A stretch of 46,011 nt of DNA from Prevotella sp. (GTDB taxonomy: Bacteria > Bacteroidota > Bacteroidia > Bacteroidales > Bacteroidaceae): NCBI GenBank assembly GCA_016281055.1, contig JAEEHW010000116.1:1-46011 (forward strand), in the 5' to 3' direction. Positions within the stretch are counted from its first letter, which is position 1; the number at the start of each line of letters is the position of its first letter. The position numbers and the translations under genes are program-made. Under the pieces are notes generated by a model. It was given only the letters and a program-made list of their open reading frames with translations. It did no database searches and was not told the origin of the DNA. Below are positions 8,706 through 16,513 of this stretch, piece by piece.

Positions 8706-10225
8706 GGCTGTGGTCTTTTGATGAGTTTAAGGTCGCAGGTGTATTCGTCTTCCTCAGGACAGTCCACCCATCCTGTTATAATATAATGAGTGTCGTTGTC
8801 GAGGAACGCAGTGTCTATTATCTCCTGCATCAGTTCTTCGTTGCGCTCAGGCAGGATGTAGAATGATGATTCCCCGTGCAGTCCGTATTGCATCGCCACT
8901 TCGCCTGTGCAGATGTTTGGCAGTGTGTAAACAAATACGGATGGGCTGGGGTAGTGGTTGTCCTTGTCGCAGATGGTTGACATGAATTTCCTGTCAGAGA
9001 CTATCGACGACGTGCGGTTGAACAGTATCACGGCAGTGTGGTCAGGGTCCACGTCATTGTTCTCCAGTAGTTCCGCCACAGCAGATGACACTGTGCGGCA
9101 CAGTATGTCGGAACCTCTCCGCGCTCCGCCTTCCTTCTTCTCTCTCTTTATGTTTCTTCCTGTAAGTTCAGACGGTTCGGTGTGAATGTTGGCATGTGAT
9201 GCGTTTACCACCATTGCGGCATTGCATCCGCCGAATCCAGACATCATCTTTATGAAACACTGTTTGTCGGTAGTGCGCTCTTCTGCCGAAATGCTCACCC
9301 GTCCGCTCACGCCTTGTTCCTCATACCCTTTGGTGGCGAGTATCACTCCATCCTCCAGAGCGCGTGCGGTCAGTATGGTTTCGAGGATGCCTGCCGCTCC
9401 GAGTGTGTGACCGTAATATCCTTTCAGTGCTGTGGCGGGAATGTCAGACAGTCCGGCACGCTCTATCGCCATTGATTCCATCTGGTCGTTATACATCGTA
9501 GCGGTGCCGTGCACGCTGATACACGCAACATCCTCCATGTTGATATTGTTGCATACAGCCTTCAGTGCGCGGTAAGCGCCCTCGCCCTTGGGGTGTGGGT
9601 TAGTTATGTGGTATGCATCGTTGGTAATCACGCCCCATCCTGTCTTTCCCTCATGTGGGGCGCTCAACACCACTGTTGCTGCCGCCTCGCCCAGATTGAG
9701 TCCCAGCCGCTCTATGTCAAACGGCCGGCATGGTTCGGGCGACAAAGCCTTCAGCGACTGGAATCCGGAAATTATGAAGTCGTTCAGCACATCCGCCCCT
9801 GTCACTACGGCATGGTCGTATGCTCCCCCCTCAAGCAGGCGTGCTGCCATTATCAGTGCTGCCACACCAGATATGCAGGCGTTGCACACTACCAAGGGCA
9901 TGGTCTGGATGCCCAGTCTGCGGGCTATGTGCATGGCACTGTCGCCTGGCGGTGTACCTATGTCGCCCTTTGTGGTGCTCAGTATGAAGATGGTTCGTGA
10001 GAGGTCTATGCCGTCAACCTGCGTCATGGCCTCGCTTGCCGATGCGTATGCCAGTTCCTCAAACTGCGGCTGCTCGTCGAATAATGCGGCACAAAAGTCA
10101 AACGGCACGCTGCGCTCGCCTGATAGGTGCTGCCGCAGAGCGCTGCACCCCTTGCGCACGGCACGGTAGTTCTCCTCCGTAGTGCGTCCCAGTGGTGATG
10201 TTATGTTTGAGGCTGTTATTTCCAA
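8702..10225 (-). CDS. Beta-ketoacyl-ACP synthase, second copy with C-terminal extension
   Basis: A 507-residue ketosynthase with Cys117 (VCNACISGVAAL), His239 (SVHGTATMYND) and His273 (YYGHTLGAAG), so all three catalytic residues are present, although the N-terminus is short (it starts at MEITASNITSPLG) and the substrate-pocket motif is unusual (ACIS rather than ACSS/ACAS). Residues about 350-507 form an extension with SPSVFVYTLPNICTGEVAM, similar to the truncated ketosynthase proteins of Bacteroidetes polyene clusters. The only start that keeps the beta-strand at the N-terminus is TTG 10225, which overlaps the acyltransferase gene by 10 bp. It may pair with the other ketosynthase as a chain-length-type heterodimer (inference). 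Confidence 0.86.
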   Translation of the reverse strand: MEITASNITSPLGRTTEENYRAVRKGCSALRQHLSGERSVPFDFCAALFDEQPQFEELAYASASEAMTQVDGIDLSRTIFILSTTKGDIGTPPGDSAMHIARRLGIQTMPLVVCNACISGVAALIMAARLLEGGAYDHAVVTGADVLNDFIISGFQSLKALSPEPCRPFDIERLGLNLGEAAATVVLSAPHEGKTGWGVITNDAYHITNPHPKGEGAYRALKAVCNNINMEDVACISVHGTATMYNDQMESMAIERAGLSDIPATALKGYYGHTLGAAGILETILTARALEDGVILATKGYEEQGVSGRVSISAEERTTDKQCFIKMMSGFGGCNAAMVVNASHANIHTEPSELTGRNIKREKKEGGARRGSDILCRTVSSAVAELLENNDVDPDHTAVILFNRTSSIVSDRKFMSTICDKDNHYPSPSVFVYTLPNICTGEVAMQYGLHGESSFYILPERNEELMQEIIDTAFLDNDTHYIITGWVDCPEEDEYTCDLKLIKRPQP

Positions 10226-11097
10226 AACGGGAAGTAGTTATACCATTGTTCAGGATATTTCGTCAGCATGCGCTCCAGTTCATTGACGTATGAGGAGGCC
10301 AGTTGCTGAATCTGCTCTTTGCGTGTTGCCGTCTTGTCATAGCAGAGCGGCTTTACATGTATCTTGTATCGTTTGGATGCGGTTTTCATGACATTGACTG
10401 CCAGCACTTCGAGGCTGCGCATTGTTGCCAGATTGAAAGGTCCCAGCGGCAGTTGTGTCTCCTTGCCCAGCACGGGGAGCGTGATGCTCTTTGTCGAGCC
10501 AAACAGTCTGTCGGCAGGCATGCTCACCGTTTCGCCGTTGGCCAGTGCATCGTTGATGGCAAACAGGTGGCTCATGTCGGGGCGTACGGCAATCATGCGT
10601 ATGTTCATCTTGCTGAACAGACGGTTGCGGTTCTCCATCACCGATGCTTTCTCGCCTCCAAACACCAGGGCGTTGAATCGTTTTTTCTCTGCCCGCAGTG
10701 TATAGCCTGCTATCTCGTAGTTGCCTATGTGGGCGCTCAGTTGCATGAATCCTTCCGGCCTCTCCGCCAGTTGCTGGAAATCGTCATATCCCTCGATGTC
10801 TATGTGGAATCGTTTGCCGGCATACATGGCGAATTTGTCTATCACCACCTGGGCGAACATGTAGAAATTCATGTACGTCTTCAGTGCCGAGCGCCACCGC
10901 GTCAGACCCCATCTGTCGCGGAAATAACTATAGATGATTCTCTGTGCAGGATTGACGGCAAGGCATACCGGTACGACGAATACCGCCACAAAGGCATACA
11001 GTGCCCTGACGGGAATGACCCTCAGCATACGCACCAGCCACAGGTGCATCCATGAGTTGCCATACGTGGTGCCTTGTCCGTTCAGTTCATAGTCCAT
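10216..11097 (-). CDS. LpxL/HtrB-like lysophospholipid acyltransferase
   Basis: Inner-membrane acyltransferase that moves an acyl chain from ACP to a lipid-type acceptor. The 293-residue protein has an N-terminal hydrophobic helix (about 20-48), the HX4E catalytic motif (SAHIGNYEIA, His123 and Glu128), and the family ending YPEQWYNYFPFWK. Its start overlaps the ACP stop by one base (TAATG). In aryl polyene and flexirubin clusters a homologous acyltransferase attaches the polyene to the lipid; here it probably receives the chain built by the neighbouring ketosynthases on the neighbouring ACP. A lipid A late acyltransferase role is less likely given this context. Confidence 0.9.
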   Translation of the reverse strand: MDYELNGQGTTYGNSWMHLWLVRMLRVIPVRALYAFVAVFVVPVCLAVNPAQRIIYSYFRDRWGLTRWRSALKTYMNFYMFAQVVIDKFAMYAGKRFHIDIEGYDDFQQLAERPEGFMQLSAHIGNYEIAGYTLRAEKKRFNALVFGGEKASVMENRNRLFSKMNIRMIAVRPDMSHLFAINDALANGETVSMPADRLFGSTKSITLPVLGKETQLPLGPFNLATMRSLEVLAVNVMKTASKRYKIHVKPLCYDKTATRKEQIQQLASSYVNELERMLTKYPEQWYNYFPFWK

Positions 11098-11336
11098 TAT
11101 AATTTTTGCATTATGAACTCATAAAACTGTTTCAGTGTCACCACGTCCTGCATGTCTGCCTTCTCAATCTTGAAGCCAAACTCGCGTCTGACGAAGGCCA
11201 CAATGTCAACGTAGTCAAGACTGTCTATGCCCACGTCCTCCTTCAACCGGGCGTCGTCGTGTACTTTTTCAGTATCAATCTCCAAATCGTCAAGGAGAAA
11301 ATTGTTTACTTTGCTCTTTATTTCCTCTATGGTCAT
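11097..11336 (-). CDS. Acyl carrier protein
   Basis: A 79-residue acidic protein with the phosphopantetheine site DVGIDSLDYV (Ser39) and the four-helix ACP length. ATG 11336 is preferred; an in-frame TTG at 11345 would add three residues. It is the first gene of the minus-strand operon and overlaps the acyltransferase by one base, so it is most likely the dedicated carrier for this cluster rather than the housekeeping ACP of fatty acid synthesis. Confidence 0.95.
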   Translation of the reverse strand: MTIEEIKSKVNNFLLDDLEIDTEKVHDDARLKEDVGIDSLDYVDIVAFVRREFGFKIEKADMQDVVTLKQFYEFIMQKL

Positions 11337-11658
11337 TTGTTCCAATTTTACAGTTCACATCATTCGTATCGTAATAGCTATCATATTACAGTGTAAAAGC
11401 TATCATATTACCATGTAAAAGCATACATATTACAGTGTAATTCGATAGCTTTTATAGCGCCTCTGCAACCGTTTGTGATTCAGGGTGTTGTAAAAGGTTT
11501 TCAAATACGCTTTCGATACAAATTACAGTTTTTACTAAATAGTCCTCTTTCTGAGGTAGGCTTTCATCTCTGTATTTTGAGTACAAAGTTACAAAATTCT
11601 TTTGATATTAGAAAACTTTTTTATAAATTTGCAGAAACAAACGAAGTTATAAGTATAG
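11337..11658. other. Divergent control region between the ACP operon and the third ketosynthase
   Basis: This 322-bp AT-rich stretch has no gene. It holds a four-unit 22-bp repeat array (11371-11458), a minus-strand -7 box TAACTTTG (complement of 11584-11591) and a plus-strand -7 box TAAATTTG (11634-11641). Neither box has a clean TTTG at -33. If the minus box is used, the array lies in a leader of about 240 nt before the ACP gene. Confidence 0.6.
11371..11458. repeat. 22-bp-period palindromic repeat array (locus 1)
   Basis: Four consecutive units of exactly 22 bp start at 11371, 11393, 11415 and 11437. Each contains a form of GTAAAAGCTATCATATTAC, and the unit boundaries form the dyad TTACAnTGTAA (for example 11386-11396). 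The fourth unit is inverted relative to the others (ATAGCTTTTA). The array lies before the ACP operon. Confidence 0.9.
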
Positions 11659-12882
11659 ATGAATCACAACCATCGCGTTGTAGTGACAGGCATCGGCATC
11701 TGGTCGTGTCTGGGAAAAAACATACAGGAGGTGGAAGCTTCGCTCCGCATGGGGCGCTCAGGCATCGGCACCGACGAGGCGCGTCTGGCGTACGGCTATC
11801 GCTGTGCGCTGATGGGTATTGTGGAGCGTCCCTCTCTCAAGGGATTGCTCGACCGTCGTCAGCGTGCCGCCATGTCAGAACAGGCGGAATATGCCTACAT
11901 GGCCTCGCGTGAGGCACTCGACATGGCAGGGCTGCAAGTTCCGCTGACCACTGATGTAGCTTGCATCTTTGGCAACGATGCCTCGGCAAAAGCTATCGTC
12001 GAGGCACATGAGGTGATGCGCCAGACAGGCGACTCGTCGGCGATGGGAGCCAACAACGTGTTTCAGGCGATGAACTCCACCGTTACGATGAACCTCAGTT
12101 CGCTGTTCGGATTGCGTGGTACCAGCTTCACGTTGAGCGGTGCCTGTGCCAGTAGCAGCCATGCCATTGGCATATCAGCCATGATGATACGCCAGGGTAT
12201 GGAGCGCATGGTGCTTTGCGGCGGTGCACAGGAGGTGAACCAATACGCCATGTCGTCGTTCGATGCACTTGGCGTGTTCTCCAGTCGCACCGGCGAACCA
12301 CATGCCGCCAGCCGTCCCTTTGACCGTGACCGTGACGGGCTCGTGCCCAGTGGCGGCGCTGCAGCCCTTGTGCTCGAAGACTATGACCATGCCGTGGCGC
12401 GAGGTGCCACGATATTGGCAGAGATAGCAGGTTACGGCACTTCTACTAGCGTGGGCGGGCGCCTTAGCGCACCTGATAACAGCGGCATCATGCTTGCCAT
12501 GCAGCGTGCCCTTGACGATGCAGGACTGTCGCCAGCCGATGTTGACTATGTAAATGCACATGCCACCTCTACGCCGCAGGGCGATGCAGAGGAAGCCGAT
12601 GCCATAGCACGGCTGATGGGCGAGCATGCACCGTGGGTCAGCAGCACAAAGTCGATGACAGGCCATGAGTGCTGGATGGCAGGAGCCAGCGAAACGGTTT
12701 ACAGCATACTGATGATGCAGGGCGGGTTCATAGCACCCAACATCAACCTCGTCAACACCGACGAACATTCTTCACGATTGCGCCTCGTCAGGCAGACAGT
12801 GGAGGAACGCATAGACACGGTGATGAGCAATTCTTTCGGTTTTGGGGGCACAAACTCTGCGCTGATAATAAGAAAATTATGA
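11659..12882 (+). CDS. Beta-ketoacyl-ACP synthase (FabB/FabF-like), divergent
   Basis: A 407-residue condensing enzyme with Cys163 (SGACASSSHAIG), His301 (NAHATSTPQGD) and His336 (SMTGHECWMAGASE), and the ending SNSFGFGGTNSALII. Length and motif set are those of FabB/FabF without any fused domain. It is transcribed away from the ACP operon; a -7 box TAAATTTG at 11634-11641 lies 18 bp before the ATG. Because the region has other ketosynthases and a dedicated ACP, it is more likely a member of this secondary pathway than the housekeeping FabB/F, but the housekeeping role cannot be excluded. Confidence 0.9.
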   Translation: MNHNHRVVVTGIGIWSCLGKNIQEVEASLRMGRSGIGTDEARLAYGYRCALMGIVERPSLKGLLDRRQRAAMSEQAEYAYMASREALDMAGLQVPLTTDVACIFGNDASAKAIVEAHEVMRQTGDSSAMGANNVFQAMNSTVTMNLSSLFGLRGTSFTLSGACASSSHAIGISAMMIRQGMERMVLCGGAQEVNQYAMSSFDALGVFSSRTGEPHAASRPFDRDRDGLVPSGGAAALVLEDYDHAVARGATILAEIAGYGTSTSVGGRLSAPDNSGIMLAMQRALDDAGLSPADVDYVNAHATSTPQGDAEEADAIARLMGEHAPWVSSTKSMTGHECWMAGASETVYSILMMQGGFIAPNINLVNTDEHSSRLRLVRQTVEERIDTVMSNSFGFGGTNSALIIRKL

Positions 12883-12897
12883 ATTTTTACCGAAAAA

Positions 12898-12929
12898 TTT
12901 GTATAAATTAAAATTTATTATTAATTTTG
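12898..12929 (+). promoter_or_regulatory. Bacteroidetes-type promoter of the beta-barrel gene
   Basis: TTTG at 12898-12901, a 20-bp spacer, and TAATTTTG at 12922-12929, both matching the consensus of the Bacteroidetes housekeeping sigma factor. The start codon follows 56 bp downstream. Confidence 0.8.
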
Positions 12930-12985
12930 CAGATTATTACAGAGAGATTCTTACTTTAATTAGGAAATAAAAAGAAAACAGAATA

Positions 12986-13717
12986 ATGAAGAAACTTCTT
13001 TTGATAGCTGCGCTTATTATGACATTCGTCGGAAACACCTTCGCGCAGTGGTATGTTTACCGCAACAGTACAGAGACACCTAACTTCATCCGCATTTACG
13101 GTAGTTTCAACTACGGCAGCATGAAGGAGACCATCAACGGTGAGTCAATATCGTTCAATCCGCTGGGTATAACAGTGGGTGGAATGCTTTCGCCAAACCT
13201 CACCATCAATACTCTGCACCGTATGCCGCTTTTCCTTGAAGCAGGTGTGGAGGCTACCTACAATTATGGTCACACTAATGAGCATATCTCGGTGAACGGA
13301 CAGAATGCCCCTCTCATCGGTGGTGCCAACCATGTAGAACTCAAAGATGCTGACGGTAACGAATACAAAGCCGTTAAGTATGAAGGTTCTGAGCGTAAGC
13401 TGAATATGATTTCTGCTTCCGTGCCGGTGAACCTCGCTTACAGCTTTGACTTTGCAAATGGTAAGTTGAGCATCGTGCCTTTCCTTGGTGCAAACTTCAA
13501 GTTCAACATCATATCAAAGGTTACTGATGGCGAGGAGACATACAACCTCATTAAGCAGGAGGATGTCAACCTCTTCCAGTTTGGCCTGAATGCAGGTGTC
13601 AGCTTCGTCATCGTGCGTGGCTTCTACGCTGGTTATCGCATGCAGTACGACATCATGGAATATGCAGACAATGTGAAGACCATGACACACTCTCTGCAGA
13701 TAGGTTACAGGTTCTAA
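12986..13717 (+). CDS. Outer-membrane beta-barrel (porin family) protein
   Basis: A 243-residue protein with a signal peptide (MKKLLLIAALIMTFVGNTFA, cut before QWYVY) followed by alternating amphipathic strands, typical of 8-strand OmpW/OmpA-like barrels, and a C-terminal Phe (LQIGYRF) as expected for recognition by the BAM complex. Loops near 95-130 are hydrophilic. It is a single gene with its own promoter and terminator. The substrate or ligand is not evident. Confidence 0.85.
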   Translation: MKKLLLIAALIMTFVGNTFAQWYVYRNSTETPNFIRIYGSFNYGSMKETINGESISFNPLGITVGGMLSPNLTINTLHRMPLFLEAGVEATYNYGHTNEHISVNGQNAPLIGGANHVELKDADGNEYKAVKYEGSERKLNMISASVPVNLAYSFDFANGKLSIVPFLGANFKFNIISKVTDGEETYNLIKQEDVNLFQFGLNAGVSFVIVRGFYAGYRMQYDIMEYADNVKTMTHSLQIGYRF

Positions 13718-13806
13718 AAAAGCAATTCTCCTAAAAGCCCATTGTGCGGGTGAGGGGAGGGGTCGTAAGGAACAACGACAGAAAAGAACATTAACATCTT
13801 ACATAC

Positions 13807-13846
13807 GAAATCCCCGACCAAGAAGATTGGCCGGGGATTTCTTTTT
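13807..13846. terminator. Terminator between the beta-barrel and GH3 genes
   Basis: A 13-bp stem with one mismatch (13807-13819 with 13829-13841, core AAATCCCCG / CGGGGATTT) is followed by TTTTTG. The opposite side starts with GAAA, so it is stronger for the plus strand, but it may serve both convergent genes. Confidence 0.85.
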
Positions 13847-13863
13847 GTATTATAAGGCTTAGC

Positions 13864-13930
13864 GCCTCACTTTTTCATTCTTTCATTTTTCACTTTCTCA
13901 CTCTTTCACTTTTTCATTCTTTCAATTCTC
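13864..13930. repeat. Pyrimidine-rich low-complexity tract
   Basis: A C/T-rich run containing CACTTTTTCATTCTTTCA twice (from 13868 and 13907) and shorter variants. It lies directly after the GH3 stop codon on the minus strand, where the transcript would be purine-rich. It looks like slipped-strand expansion. Confidence 0.6.
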
Positions 13931-16318
13931 TCACTTCTTCTCAAAGCCAAGTTTTGCGTAGATATCCTTGCTGCTTGAACCTATGAGGGCCTTGAATGTA
14001 CCAGGCTCTGAGCGCCACTGGTGCTGCTCCTCGTCATAAAACTTCAGGTCGTCGTCGGTGATGCGGAATGTCACGGTCTGCTCCTCGCCGGGCTGCAGTG
14101 TTATCTTTTCAAAAGCCTTCAACTCCTTCGACGGACGGATTACGCTTGAGGCATCGTCGCTGATATACAGCTGCACAGTCTCCTTGCCGGCGCATTTGCC
14201 AGTATTCTTAACCTTGACGGTAGCAGTGTATGTGCCGTCGCCGTTTGTTGTGATTGTGCCATTAGAATACTTGAAGGTAGTATATGACAGACCGTAGCCG
14301 AATGGGAACACCACGTCAGCTCCGCGGTTTGCAGTGTCGAAATAGCGGTAGCCCACCAGTACGTCCTCAGCATACACCTGTACCTCGTCGCCCTTGCCGA
14401 AGTGGTCGCGGCCGTCGGTAGATGTGTTGATGGCTGGAGCCTCTACTTCACCCTTTGCCAGCAGAGTCTTGAGCAAAGCCTCAGACTTTGGTTGTGTGGT
14501 TCCCTCATATTTCATGTCGGCAGGCATGTCCTTAGGCTCCATGCCGGGATAGGCAGCCAGTCCGAACTTGTGTGAAGGATAGTCCTGCAGTCGCTTTGCG
14601 TATGTGAATACGGTCTTTCCGCTTGGGCATACGTCACCGCTGAGCACATCGGCGAGCGCATGGCCGGCCTCACTGCCAAGATACCATGACTGTACCAGTG
14701 TGTTGACCTTGGGAAGCCAAGGCATGGCATAGGCGTTACCCGAAACGATGATGGTAACCATTGGCTTACCGGTCTTGACCAAACCGCTGATGAGCTCGTC
14801 CTGACCGTATGACATATTGTATGAGCGGCGGTCGCCACCCTCACAGTCCTCGAAGTGATTCTTGTTGAGTCCTCCTATATATATAATAAGGTCGGCATCC
14901 TTTGCTGCGTTGATGGCTTCGCCTCGCAGTGCTGCCTGCTCGCTGTCTGATATGATGTCGATGCCTGCGTAACTGGTCTTGCCTGACTTGTAGCCAGGCT
15001 TGTAAGTAAATTCCACGCTATTGCCGAAACGCTCCTGCAGTCCGCGCAGAGGTGAAACCTCATCCCTGGCCTTCAACTCTGATGAACCGCCGCCAGGGCA
15101 CAGCTCGCGTGTGGCATTTTCACCCACTACCAGTATTTTCTTGTACTTTTTGATGTCGAGTGGCAGCAACTGCTTGTCGTTCTTCAGCAGCACGATGGCC
15201 TCGTCGGCAATCTTACGTGCAGCGGCAACGTGTTCTGGTGAGTTAAGGCTACCGTATGGCTTTTTCGTATTCATGGCAGTTTTGAAGATAAGTGCCAGCA
15301 TACGTCCGGCCTTGTCATCGACGGTCTCCATAGGGATTTCACCTTTTAACGCCATGTTGTAGTATGCAGTGCCGAGGTAATAGTCATCGTATGTGAAACC
15401 CGTAGCCTCGGTGGTCAGTCCGTTGGTGTATGAACCCATCTCAAGGTCGAGGCCGTATATGGCAGCTTCGTGGGTGTTGTGTGCACCGCCCCAGTCGCTT
15501 ATCACTGCGCCCTTGAATCCCAGTTCGCCCTTCAGCAGGCGGTTGATGGTGTTTTCGTTATGGCAGCAGTGCTGGTCGTTGTACTGGTTGTAGCTGCCCA
15601 TGAAACTCCAAGCGTCGCCCTTCTCGACAGCAGCCTTGAAGGCTGGCAGGTATATCTCATGCAGGGCACGTTCAGAAACACGCACGTCAACGTGTCCGCG
15701 GAATTCCTCCTGGTCGTTGAGTATGAAGTGCTTCACACAGCATGCCACGCCATTCGACTGCAGTCCCTGTATGTATGGCACTGCCATCGCAGCAGCCAGA
15801 CAGGGGTCTTCCCCCATATATTCAAAGTTACGTCCGCCCAGTGGTGTGCGGTATATGTTGACACCAGGACCCAGAAGGACGTCTTTCTCGCGGTATCGAG
15901 CCTCTTCTCCGGCAGATTTGCCATAGAGTGCAGCGAGGCTTGGATTCCATGTAGCAGCGAGTGCTGTCAGTGCAGGGAATGCCGTCACTGAGTCGTTGGT
16001 CCATTCTGCCCAGCCCCAGTTGTTCCAGTTTATCTCCACGCGGACACCATGAGGGCCGTCGCTCATCCACAGTTCGGGTATTCCGAGGCGTGGACAGCCG
16101 GGTGATGAAAACTTGCTCTGTGCGTAAGACAGACGGCATTTCTCCTTCAGTGTCATGCGTGACAATGCATCCTTGACACGCGTTTCCACTGGCAGCGACT
16201 CGTCCTGATAGGGGAGCAGGTCAGCGGCTTCTGCGCTGAGAGTGGCAAACGGCGTGCATAACGCCAACGCCAGAAACGTCAGAATTTTCTTGGTCTTGTA
16301 ATGTTTGGTTGCGATCAT
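13931..16318 (-). CDS. Glycoside hydrolase family 3 beta-glucosidase/xylosidase
   Basis: Secreted or periplasmic exo-beta-glycosidase, 795 residues, near the usual length. It has a signal peptide (1-32), a TIM-barrel domain (about 40-340) with KHFILND and the nucleophile Asp275 in AVISDWGG, an alpha/beta sandwich with ILVVGENA and GGDRRSYNM, and a C-terminal fibronectin-III-like domain (about 690-785, VQLYISD). Likely substrates are beta-1,4-linked glucose or xylose oligomers; the exact one cannot be set from motifs. It has its own promoter. Together with the GH31 and GH2 enzymes further along, it would fit breakdown of xyloglucan oligosaccharides (inference). Confidence 0.93.
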   Translation of the reverse strand: MIATKHYKTKKILTFLALALCTPFATLSAEAADLLPYQDESLPVETRVKDALSRMTLKEKCRLSYAQSKFSSPGCPRLGIPELWMSDGPHGVRVEINWNNWGWAEWTNDSVTAFPALTALAATWNPSLAALYGKSAGEEARYREKDVLLGPGVNIYRTPLGGRNFEYMGEDPCLAAAMAVPYIQGLQSNGVACCVKHFILNDQEEFRGHVDVRVSERALHEIYLPAFKAAVEKGDAWSFMGSYNQYNDQHCCHNENTINRLLKGELGFKGAVISDWGGAHNTHEAAIYGLDLEMGSYTNGLTTEATGFTYDDYYLGTAYYNMALKGEIPMETVDDKAGRMLALIFKTAMNTKKPYGSLNSPEHVAAARKIADEAIVLLKNDKQLLPLDIKKYKKILVVGENATRELCPGGGSSELKARDEVSPLRGLQERFGNSVEFTYKPGYKSGKTSYAGIDIISDSEQAALRGEAINAAKDADLIIYIGGLNKNHFEDCEGGDRRSYNMSYGQDELISGLVKTGKPMVTIIVSGNAYAMPWLPKVNTLVQSWYLGSEAGHALADVLSGDVCPSGKTVFTYAKRLQDYPSHKFGLAAYPGMEPKDMPADMKYEGTTQPKSEALLKTLLAKGEVEAPAINTSTDGRDHFGKGDEVQVYAEDVLVGYRYFDTANRGADVVFPFGYGLSYTTFKYSNGTITTNGDGTYTATVKVKNTGKCAGKETVQLYISDDASSVIRPSKELKAFEKITLQPGEEQTVTFRITDDDLKFYDEEQHQWRSEPGTFKALIGSSSKDIYAKLGFEKK

Positions 16319-16355
16319 AATGAGTTTTATTTGTGTTTAGATTAATTCTCGTCGA

Positions 16356-16385
16356 CAAAGTTACGAAAAAAAAACCATTCCCCAA
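16356..16385 (-). promoter_or_regulatory. Promoter of the GH3 gene
   Basis: On the minus strand, TTG (complement of 16383-16385), a 19-bp spacer and TAACTTTG (complement of 16356-16363). The start codon is 38 bp downstream. Confidence 0.7.
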
Positions 16386-16482
16386 TCATTTTTGTAATAA
16401 TAAAGTTATATGTATATACATTTTGAAAACAAATTGTTGACATATTAGGTTACTTTTTCTTTTATGTGTAAAAAAAAATGAT

Positions 16483-16490
16483 TAACTTTG
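16483..16490 (+). promoter_or_regulatory. -7 box of the POT transporter promoter
   Basis: TAACTTTG at 16483-16490, with no clear TTTG at -33. The box lies inside the reading frame that would start at ATG 16478, which argues that translation starts at ATG 16514 instead. Confidence 0.65.
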
Positions 16491-16513
16491 CATTTCAAAA
16501 CAACAGGAAACCA

